A stretch of 64,000 nt of DNA. It comes from Parastagonospora avenae f. sp. tritici 18332-5. Taxonomy: Eukaryota; Ascomycota; Dothideomycetes; Pleosporales; Phaeosphaeriaceae. The translations under genes were made by a program, and so were the position numbers. Below are positions 55,269 to 64,000 of the stretch, piece after piece. The stretch covers positions 251,247-315,246 of the forward strand of contig JAFJTR010000033.1 of assembly GCA_022559985.1 (NCBI GenBank). The letters are read 5' to 3'. How positions within the stretch are numbered: the first letter of the stretch is position 1; each line of letters opens with the position of its first letter. Under the pieces are notes generated by a model, which saw nothing but the letters and a program-made list of their open reading frames with translations, ran no database searches and had not been told where the DNA came from.

Positions 55269-56684
55269 TATTGTGGTTGAGACTTGGTCGGGTCACGCAT
55301 GTGGTATGGAGTGCGAGCAGAGTGTGCAATAGTTCGCAGATGTACAAGAAGGAGCGCAGATCGTCCAAGCTTCCGCCGAGCTAGCCCCATCGAGCACGAT
55401 GAGTGAAACATGGTCCTGTTAGGCAGCATACCGCACGCGGGCGTCAGCACGATAGAGCTGTACGTAACGTGGTGTTTATGAGAAGATGAATGGGTTTCCC
55501 CTGTATGAGTTATGAGTCGTGCCTGCCCACCTACGTCATACCTTATGTCAGGTGATGCGACCTTGGATTTTCGCGTGTACTTTTATCACACTTTGAACAA
55601 CAAAACAGCAAGTATCGACCTAAAATCCGTGGGAAAAGGGAAGAGTGTTAACGGACAGTATTGCTAGCGATGGAAACAGGAGGTTTCATGTGCCCAGCTA
55701 CTGAACCACTTCGTAGAGTACCTTGCATATTCTTGCAGCATCTGGTTTCGTATGAACTAAACCCACTTCCTCCATCACCATGTAGCTTGTAGCTCACAGT
55801 GTCCTCTTACCCAAGATATTTTGCGGATGACTGAGTCACTCCTCGCCGCTCAACGAAGTCGCAAATCCGAGGCCATTTCCTGTCTTCCGTGCCATCCTCA
55901 AAGAGTATAATAGATATTAGTAGGATTTCTCGAACCTGCAATGTTAGGTCGTGGTATCTCGCATTACAGGAATTTGTAGAGCAAGATTGTGAGCACGAAG
56001 ACACTGTTCAATGTACGGAATGGGCAAGTGCGATGATATTCTGTCGCAGTGAGTGCAAGCAGTGCGCAAGGAATTGAGGATTGAACTGAGTTGTTATTGT
56101 ATGTAGCTATGAGCAATATATATAGTAAATCAGAGATTGTGTGTTCTGCGCAGCAAACAGAGAGGTTGGGGACTGTGTGGTACAGCAGTGGAGACATGAA
56201 ACTGTTGCTACGTGGTACAAGGAAAAGGAAGTACTCCAGAACCGCGACATATTCTCAACTTTTGTATTGATATATTTGAAACTCTATGTATTTTGCACAA
56301 TGCTTCCGCAAAATGCTTTCACTAACGGCATGAAATAAGGCAATGTGCGCATAAATCCTTACAGTCTACTTCCGAATCGCCCTGATGCATTTACTGCGTC
56401 TCTTATTCCATCTACCTCAACAGCTTTTTCGTTACTTAACGGTATGCTGTTCGTCTGCTCGACATGATTCACTTCTTCGACGTCTGGCTCTTTGATGTGG
56501 TACAAGCGCTTCGTAGTCCACCCGGGGCGGACAAGGGGTTTGGAATGACGACCGTTTAGATGTGTGTAGTAATGTGCGCTGACACATTTTCCCATGGCAG
56601 CAAGCTTTTCGGTAAGGGCGGAAACATTGTTTAGAAGAAAGCGCTGTGCGGCGGTAAATTCCTGGTGCTGTAACGAGCTCCCAG
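55269..56684. other. Intergenic, with a short minus-strand frame at 56359-56703
   Basis: About 1.4 kb, AT-rich in places. The 114-codon frame at 56359-56703 overlaps the end of paralogue B and could be its displaced C-terminal part, but no domain is recognised. Confidence 0.35.
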
Positions 56685-57990
56685 TCAGTGGTATGTCTCC
56701 CATATAAAAGCCCAGTGTGAATCGGTCACCAGTAGATTCCGGTCTTCACCCATGTCCTCGTCGATGAGAAGGCCTTCGATGGCTTGCCAGTCGAGTCCAC
56801 AAAGTCCGAGACGCCCCAGGCTAGGCGGTAATAGCGTCCGCAATTCGCCGAAGTCGAAGCTATCATCGGCAAGGGGGAACAAAAGTTCGGTGTCGATCAT
56901 GAGGCTCTCGAGAGCACGGAAGCTAGAGAAACTGCCAAAGGGTGTGAGGTCACCGCCCGAGGGATGTTCCATATCATGCCACTTGAAACTGCGCAACTTT
57001 GGGGCGTGTGCTTTCAACGCATCTCGCAAGTGGCTGTAGTTGTACTCCCACCATGGAACTGGTTGATCAATTGGCAAATCTTTGTGGCCAATGCCAACCA
57101 CCTCAAGGGCTTCCAGGTTGCTTAGCCGATGTGAGGTAAGCGCGTCCTCGAGTATACGAGAGTCGAGACTCACATCATTCAGGCGGATCATTGTCAATGC
57201 AGCAGGCGCAGGTGGTCCGATTGAAGGTATGGCTGGAAGCATGATCATGGACGGCACGTCCTGTTGGATAGATGTAGACATTTGACTCCAGGTGGGACGG
57301 GCAACTGGAACCCACGAGGGTATGCACATTTGTCAGCTTCCAGAACGGAAAATGACACAGAACGTAGAAGTCGGAATGGTCGGGCAGTCGATTCATTCCC
57401 GAGCGGGTTCCAGTCAGTTCGGCTGAGGACAGTCTGCGTCATCGGTAGCCGATGCGAGCGAGCGATAACGAATTTGACAGACTGCACACATCCGTTGCTA
57501 AGCAGAGGATCAGAGCAACTGCAACGTCAAAGAACGGATGGGGCTCTGACAATTTGCTGAGCCAGGCCATTTTGAACTCGGGAGGTACATCGCGTGAGAA
57601 CAGCAACTGTTCGATTGTATCCTGCAAGGCACCTACGTTCGACGAGAGAGTGTGCACAACCTGTTGACCGCCGGCCCTAAAAGTGATATCTACCCAGGAG
57701 GGTGGTGGAGCGAGTCGCGCCACTGGTAGTGTCGAATTTGGAAAGAGACGTCCACATTTCAAGACGAAGTGACGAATAGCAGCTCGAAGGTCTTTGCGGT
57801 GTAGCAGTGTGAACAGAAGCTTTTTAGTCCGATCATGATGATTGCTTGCAATGCAGATCGATTTGTACAGCAGAGGCTCGCTGATTCCCTGATAGTATTT
57901 TGAGACGCCTGTCATTCGGCTGAGTTCAAGGCTGTGGAGGTATCGGAGGATGTTCAGATCGAGCTCAGTGGGAAGGCCGCCGAGCTACAT
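56685..57990 (-). pseudogene. F-box-like paralogue B, nonsense at codon 2 and frameshifts
   Basis: Aligning with paralogue A shows the start at 57988-57990 (ATG) followed at once by TAG (57985-57987) where A has Ser. The frame then reads GGLPTELDLNILRYLHSLELSRMTGVSKYYQ. After VALILCLATDVCSL the homology moves to a second frame (LRSVSFSVLEADKCAYPRGFQLPVPPGVKCL). Near 57250-57270 it moves to a third (RLNDVSLDSRILEDALTSHRLSNLEALEVVGIG through LRTLLPPSLGRLGLCGLDW). At least two indels are therefore needed. F-box role as for paralogue A. Confidence 0.65.
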
Positions 57991-58517
57991 AGAGAACTGA
58001 ACCGTACTTGGTTGAGGTTGTGAAAGTGAAGCGAATCGTGTTTGGTCGGGGTGGTAATAGAACGATCGTGGAGGTGAAGTCAATGATGGGGAGAAGGCAT
58101 TGAGTGAAGTTATTGATCGCAGGGCGAAACGACGAGGACCGTGCCGCCGCCAGGTAACACGGCGAATCAGATTGAATATTGCTTTTTTTAATCTGTAAGG
58201 CTACAAGGTGACGGGCGGACTCACAACGTTGGTTCTTCGTTTTCGAACAATCATGGCGAAATATTGCCGAAAAACTTTCACTACGCTAATGTGACAATGG
58301 CCGCAAAAGTGACTTCCCGGTCTTCAAAGTTGCCTCTGAACGGGCACTTTCGTATTGTACCCACCCCTCAAAAGGCGGAGGAGTTGATTTCCAGACAGCT
58401 GTGTATTCAGCAAAATTGTATTTAGATCAGGCGTCTCAGGTAGTGCGCTACCAGTACAATCCCCGAGCACTGCCCGTCCTCATACCATTTGGGAGGTTTT
58501 CTTGAGGACGTAAAACC

Positions 58518-58552
<35 letters not shown>

Positions 58553-58658
58553 GTCGCCTGTGAAGGTATTTGAGACCGCAAGTGTGTTAAAAGTTCCTGT
58601 TATATAGGAGGACGGCGCTTGTGATCGAAGAATGTCGAAGTGCTAATCATGCCTGCCT
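57991..58658. other. Intergenic with a CAAT microsatellite
   Basis: No gene seen. (CAAT)n of about 30 bp at 58521-58550, within the 3' region of paralogue C. Confidence 0.5.
58521..58550 (+). repeat. (CAAT)n microsatellite
   Basis: About 7.5 perfect tetranucleotide units. Confidence 0.9.
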
Positions 58659-60183
58659 CTATATGTCGTAGGAGACTTCCGTAGCTGTCATATTGTGCCG
58701 GACAAGTGGGTTTGTGGCGGCCGAATTGCAATCGAAGTGAAAGTCAATCTCAAGATTTATGCCGCGACTGTGCAAGGACTCGGAGTAGGCACGTAGGTCA
58801 TGGATCTCGGGTTCATCGATGGGAAATGACCTGACATCTTCCTCTTCCCTGCGCCAGCATTCCCAAGCATCCATATTGATGACGATGAGGATGTTCTTAA
58901 TGGAGGGCGTGGAAAGGAGCTGTTCGAAATTATGAAATGCCGTGGGCTGAGACACGCTTGTCCGGAGAAACCTTACATGCGCTCTTTCGATAAGAGGCCA
59001 GAAGAATTGAGTAACTTTGAATCGCTCGAGTCGTGGCGGGAGAGATGTAAGGATTTCCATTGGTCTCCTAGTCTGTGCTGAGCATAATTTGGCGCAGGAT
59101 CGACGAGTAGGTCGTAGTCGAGCCGAAGGTTTTTGAGATGGACGAGTTCCTCGCATGATCCAAAAGCGCGGAAACCAGGTGCAATTGTTCCGATGTATTG
59201 CATATCCGTCCACATCAAGTACTCCAATCTGGACGCATGTTCTAGGAGGGCGTTTTTAAGGTTCGTATAGACGTAATTGATCCATGGTTGATGGTTCTGT
59301 TATGGTGTGTCTCTGAGGCCAAGTCCGTTGACAGTAAGACGTCTCAGACTTCGCATGGATGCCAAACCGTGGTCCAGCAGGCAGGGATCCAGGGAAACGT
59401 CTCGGAAAACTAGACTTCGTAAAGCGTGAGCATTTGCCGACGGGCTCACAGGGTGCAACAGTGGGTAGCGACCACAGTATCCGAATATTGACAACTTCTT
59501 TAGGTTTGGGGGGACGTGGATCTGGTATGCAACCTGGCGATCTTCGATCTTCTCGATTCGCAGACGTTTAAGCTTTGGGAGCATGCGCTTGCTGTCTTTG
59601 TCATCGTTTCGACTCCGGAATTCGTGGAAAAATAAGTTCCTGGTGAGAGGCACCGGATGTTGCGACGAAAACATTAAGCTGATGCGATGAACCTCGGTGA
59701 TAAGATACATAACGAGGATGAGAACACCATCGTAGAGCGGGGAGCGTTCAAACGTTTTTGAGAACCATATATTCCGCGTTTCGGAGTCGGTACGATACTG
59801 AGCAGTGATTGAGTCGAGGGCTGAGCGGATATGTTCTACTTGGGACCAAAGAAGATCGCATAGTGAATGTACCTCGGGGCTACACTCATCAGAGAAGCTG
59901 CTGACAAGTTGTGGCAGTGGAACTGTTGTATGGATTTCATCGCGCAAATGACACAGCTCAAATGCTTTGACGTGGTTTCGAAGGTCTTTGCGGAACATAA
60001 GTGTGGCAAGAAGTCTTTTGAGTCGCTGGTCTTGGTTGCTCCAGATCTTAACATTCTGATAGAGCAAGGGTTCGCCGAGTTTTGGTAGTATTTAGAGACT
60101 CTTACCATCTGCAACAACTCGTCCCGATGGAGGTATTCGACGATGCGCACGTCCAGTTCCGTAGGGAGGTCGCTGAGCGACAC
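58659..60183 (-). pseudogene. F-box-like paralogue C, start lost, nonsense and frameshifts
   Basis: The position of the start in A is GTG here (60181-60183), followed by SLSDLPTELDVRIVEYLHRDELLQMVRVSKYYQ. A one-base loss in an A-run near 60085 shifts the frame, and LGEPLLYQNVKIWSNQDQRLKRLL continues out of frame. The body runs to an in-frame TAA at 59300-59302 (GLGLRDTP*), after which the same frame goes on (QPWINYVYTNLKNALLEHASRLEYLMW). A further shift near 59060 is needed to reach the C-terminus (LPPRLERFKVTQFFWPLIERA) ending at 58659. Conserved blocks match paralogues A and B. Confidence 0.65.
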
Positions 60184-60376
60184 TGTGGGTTCTACGGTGA
60201 GTTGAGGTGATACACGGTGTTGAGTGCCCACAGGAGCGTTTGTATATGCAGCAAATTGACGCAACCTCCGCAGAGCCATCTTGACGCGAGCCTTGCAATG
60301 ACATTGAGCACAGGAAACAGATAGGACGCGAAGGGCACTGGTGAGCGAGTTTCTTAACTTACATAAACTTGCATAC

Positions 60377-61363
60377 CTACTTGAGGAAGTCACCACCCGT
60401 CTTCGCCAACACCTCGTCATAATAGCTTTGAAACGCCAGCCAGCCCTTCTCAGGCGTGCCGACCTGCTTATACGTCTCTGCCGCCTCTTTATCGCCAATG
60501 ATCTTCGGCTTGTGTCCACTCCCCGCGCTCGCCGCATCAACAAGCAACTGCGCCTGGCACGTCTTATCGAGGCTCAAGAACCAGAACGCCGCCTCATCCA
60601 CCGTCTTGCCTACTGTCAAGATGCCATGGTTCTGCAGAATTGCAGCCTTGCCATCGCCGAGCGCATCGGCTATCCGCTCACCTTCTTCCGACGCAAGCAC
60701 CACGCCGCCGAAATCTTTATAGACGCCTTGAGATTTATAGAAGCGAACGCTATCCTGCGTGATCATGTCTAGTTCCCTTCCAAACACACTGAACGCCTTG
60801 CCAAACACACTATGCGCATGACAAGCCGCATCCACATCTGGCCGCCTCTTATGAATCGCGCTATGGATCGCGAACGCCGCTGCATTGATCGGCTCATTAC
60901 CCTCCACCACTTCTCCCTGCTCATTCACGAGTATCAGGTCTGACACGCGAATGAGCGAGAAGTGCGTGGACAGAGGGTTGAGCCAGAAATGATCGTGCAG
61001 AATCGGATCGCGCACGGATATGTGGCCAGCTACGCCTTCATCGAAGCCCCGCGAGGCGAAGATGCGGTAGGCGGCTGCGAGGTGTTGTTTTCGATATAGC
61101 CGCTCTTCTTCGAGCGTATTGAACTCTGGGTATGCGCGGATTTTGAGCGCACGGCCAGAAGTGGTGCGACCCATGGCTGCGACATGGCGATTATCGTGGG
61201 ATTCGGCATGGTCGACGCGCAGGCCGGATGCGACGGAGGCCTGCTGTGGCTTGGAGGATGTTGCGACGCTGCGAAGAATCAATGGGCACTGGCATTGTGA
61301 CTGCGGCCTACGTCGTGTAGCAGCTTGGTAGAGAAATCGAGTTACTAGGCGTGCTGTAGACAT
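60377..61363 (-). CDS. Class II aldolase/adducin-domain protein, probably mitochondrial
   Basis: An intact intronless 328-residue protein. The first 35 residues are rich in Arg, Ser and Ala without acidic residues, as in a mitochondrial targeting sequence. The domain (residues 80-300) shows YRIFASRGFDEGVAGHISVRDP, HFWLNPLSTHFSLIRVSDLILVNEQGEVVEG, and the zinc-binding CHAHSVFGKAFS and NHGILTVGKTVDEAAF histidines. Class II aldolases cleave sugar phosphates, but many fungal members have no defined substrate. Zinc dependence is inferred from the histidines. Confidence 0.88.
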   Translation of the reverse strand: MSTARLVTRFLYQAATRRRPQSQCQCPLILRSVATSSKPQQASVASGLRVDHAESHDNRHVAAMGRTTSGRALKIRAYPEFNTLEEERLYRKQHLAAAYRIFASRGFDEGVAGHISVRDPILHDHFWLNPLSTHFSLIRVSDLILVNEQGEVVEGNEPINAAAFAIHSAIHKRRPDVDAACHAHSVFGKAFSVFGRELDMITQDSVRFYKSQGVYKDFGGVVLASEEGERIADALGDGKAAILQNHGILTVGKTVDEAAFWFLSLDKTCQAQLLVDAASAGSGHKPKIIGDKEAAETYKQVGTPEKGWLAFQSYYDEVLAKTGGDFLK

Positions 61364-62162
61364 GGTGAGGGCTGTGGGTTAGCTGGTCATGTCACGTTTC
61401 TTGAGCTGGAGCTTGACCTGCGGAGAGCCCCAGCTTCCCCGCAGTTCCGCTTCGGATATAAATCCGTCGGGGACGCCATGTCGTACAACAAATACCCGGT
61501 CGGATTTGCACCTCGCCTACTGGTACGGTAGTGATGTGGCAGCAGCGGGACAAGCAAGGGGTGGACGTCTGAAGCAGCGTGCTGAAGTTGATTCCCGAGG
61601 TCTGACATAATCTACAGGGTCACATGACTTCGCGTGCGCGACGCGATTCAGTCATTGACACCTCTCGAAATTTCTTGACGATAACAATTCCTGCGAGCTG
61701 GTCATACAATTTCTCTTTTCGGACCAAGACAGCACCATTAAATCCAGCTGTATCGAATATGATATGAAAAGACGTATCCAGCGGGTTGCCTCGGGAAGAG
61801 ATATGGAAACCAGACGGTAACTTATGCATATTAATGTTTTCGCTGCTAATCAGGATGCAAACAGTCGTCATGTGATGCATCGACCGCCCGACTTGCTTCG
61901 AGGAACGCATTGCTGCCTGCGCTAGCGAGACACTAGCTGCGCCGCGCAGCTCCACTTCTTCACCTCTCGAATTCAGCGACAGGCAGCGCCCTGGTGCCTG
62001 CGCTAGTAACAATGCTGTAGAGGAATGCTATCGTGTATAAAACGATCGAAGTCGACGTTCGTGTGTCTCATACCTACCAAACAACAATTCAGCAACACGA
62101 AACTCAGCCGAGTAACGCTACAAGAATCAACACGACAACAACGCATCTTCAAAAAGGCATAC
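61364..62162. other. Intergenic, divergent promoter region
   Basis: 0.8 kb between the outward-facing aldolase-like and DUF4246 genes. A 130-codon minus-strand frame (61620-62012) lacks an ATG start and a motif. Confidence 0.45.
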
Positions 62163-64000
62163 ATGGCAGCAGATACGCCGGCTGCCTATCCTGGCCTGGG
62201 CCTTCCGATCCGCTACGGCCCATGGACGGACGAATGTCATGGCTACCCTCATGGCGCAAGTAACGATGGCAATGGTACAGAGTCGGAGCTGCTATATGTC
62301 CGCGAACTGGCTATGATGGATGTCGTGGACAAGCTGACCGACAAGCCGGAGTGGCACAAGAAGGTTTTTGACAAAGCAATTGTTGCCAGGTGGCGCAAGG
62401 AAGCCCTTGCGATTCCGGATGAAGAGCTGTACAAGTTGGCTCATAGTGGTGGCGATAAAATGCCAGAGAACATCCTGAACGAAACTACGGTCGATTATGT
62501 AAGCATGCCTCCTCGCTCAACATTCTACTTGCTTGCTAATACTTCTTAACAGTGTATTAAGGAACTTCGCAGCAAGGCCAAGTATTTCGAGCAGACTGGC
62601 ATTGTTCCTACTATGGAGGCTTGTGCTTCAGTCGCCAAGTCCGACACTCTCGTTACTCAAGAGCTTCATGAAGGCTTGCGACATGCATTCGACCAACTCA
62701 AACTCGACCAACAAGCATCACCTGACTGGCATCCGAATTCCCATGACATGGTCCAAGATCTCGTTCACCCTTCCATGTATCCTCTTGTGTTCGGCCGCAC
62801 ACGAGCAATCCCGGAGGAGCGCGTCGGAGTTGAGGATGCTATCAAATCCTGGGCTGGAAAAGGTACCATCATCCCAAAGGAAGAAGAGCCAAAACCCGTC
62901 AGAGAACATTACGCGTGGGAACGTGAGCCTGACCACTACTCGAGCAACTATCAATGGCTGCCGGCCAATCTCGCCTTCCAACATGATGGCAGCGTGAAGT
63001 TGACCAGCTATATCAACAACTTGCATCCAAGCAGATATTCAGAAATCTACCGTACAATCGAGAAGCTTGTGGAGACGACGCTCCCTCTGTGGGATCAGTG
63101 TCTCTCCCGAGGTGAAGGAGTGTCAAGGAGTGGCGCAGGCCGGAAGAAGCCTCGGATAGATTTGGTTGAAAACCCCGAGTGAGTTTCTATCGGTTTGCAT
63201 GGGTTCTGATATGGTCATTGACAGCGATGCAGTGATGAGTGTGAGACCAACTGGATCCCGGACAACTGGGACGCTTGTGCAGACATGGAAGTGGACGAAG
63301 ACGACCTGGAAGAAGTGGGTTATGAGCCGGATTCTTACGACGACAAGGAAGAACACCTCAGAGACTGCAAGTGGCAGGTCCTTCGCAAACCCAGGCTTCC
63401 TGAACCAGTTTTTGAGGATGTTGAGTATGCGCCCAAGCAAGGTAGTCGCCTCGTCGATCGCTTCAGGGAGACTGGCCTCCAAATCATCGTCAAATTGGCT
63501 TCCATCGAGCTGGATCCCCAGAAGCCCGAGTTCCCAAATGGTAGCTGGCATCTAGAAGGTCAGCTGAATGAGCACATTTGCGGCACTGCGCTGTACTATC
63601 TCGATAGCGAGAACATTACGGACAGTCACCTCGCATTCCGTATGAAGACTTCCTCGGATCTTGGTATATACGATTCCAAGTACCATGTCGGGCAGCAATC
63701 CTTTTCCTGGATGGAATCCGTCTTTGGCACCACATTCGGTTCTGGAAGTGGTGATGCTTGTCTGCAGAACTACGGCAGCGTTCAGACTCGACAAGGTCGC
63801 TTGCTAGCATTTCCAAATACCCTGTAAGATAGTTAGCCAAGTTCCAAGTACAAGTTCACTGACAAAGCCCCTAGCCAGCATCAAGTGTCTTCCTTCAAGC
63901 TTATTGATCCTACTAAATCCGGTCACCGCCGCTTCATTGCTCTTTGGCTCGTCGATCCACACATGCGCATCATCAGCACTGCAAACGTCCCACCACAGCA
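62163..64000 (+). CDS. DUF4246 family protein, 3' end outside the window
   Basis: Four exons so far (62163-62498, 62553-63178, 63233-63823, 63875 to the edge), all with canonical GT-AG introns and a single frame. The family pattern is clear: PGLGLPIRYGPWTDECHGYPHG-like start, then SPDWHPNSHDMVQDLVHPSMYPLVFGRT, YSSNYQWLPANLAFQHDG, SWHLEGQLNEHICGTALYYLDSENI and RLLAFPNTL joined to QHQVSSFKLIDPTKSGHRRFIALWLVDPH. The His in SWHLEG and in QHQVSSF are spaced as in double-stranded beta-helix oxygenases, so a 2-oxoglutarate/iron-dependent role is possible but unproven. Intact as far as visible. Confidence 0.88.

Noticed and set aside
1..64000. tRNA genes, rRNA and CRISPR arrays
   Set aside because: No T-loop/anticodon arrangement, rRNA core sequence or spaced-repeat array was found by eye. 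A covariance-model scan would be decisive for tRNAs.

Overview
The window looks like genomic DNA of a filamentous ascomycete (Pezizomycotina). Genes are single-transcript and lie on both strands. Introns are short (about 45-60 nt, GTAAGT-like donors). The gene content is typically fungal: Zn2Cys6 regulators, MFS efflux pumps, a siderophore transporter, a highly reducing polyketide synthase (HR-PKS), a GH76 mannanase and an Argonaute. The species cannot be named from the sequence. No tRNA, rRNA or CRISPR array was seen.

Layout. 0-5.2 kb: a secreted glycerophosphodiester phosphodiesterase, two small hypothetical genes, and a broken RING/IBR-type gene next to a second broken reading frame. 5.9-16.3 kb: ordinary, mostly intact genes: a small membrane protein, a ZIP zinc transporter divergent from NOP16, a sugar transporter, and a MirB-like siderophore transporter with a perfect GATA-type iron-repressor site in its promoter. 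17-21 kb: retroelement debris, an AflR-like Zn2Cys6 regulator and a solo LTR with a target-site duplication. 21.3-36.9 kb: a secondary-metabolite cluster with an MFS pump, P450, cytochrome b5, polytopic membrane protein, LovG/FSH1-like hydrolase and HR-PKS. 37-44 kb: transposon relics, an Argonaute N-terminal fragment and a nearly complete Argonaute gene. 44-53 kb: intact DUF1993, MFS, Zn2Cys6, GH76 and SAP-like genes. 53.7-60.2 kb: three tandem F-box-like paralogues. 60.4-64 kb: a class II aldolase-like gene and a DUF4246 gene that runs off the right edge.

The main observation is a sharp contrast in gene integrity. The housekeeping and transport genes splice cleanly into full-length frames. 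Nearly every accessory gene (PKS, P450, cytochrome b5, cluster membrane protein, Argonaute, RING/IBR gene, all three F-box paralogues) carries in-frame stops or single-base frameshifts inside otherwise well conserved protein. Within the cluster, the regulator, the pump and the product-release hydrolase are still open. This suggests recent, piecemeal loss of a polyketide pathway, and possibly of this Argonaute, in a transposon-scarred region. Assembly error is the main alternative and is addressed in the findings.
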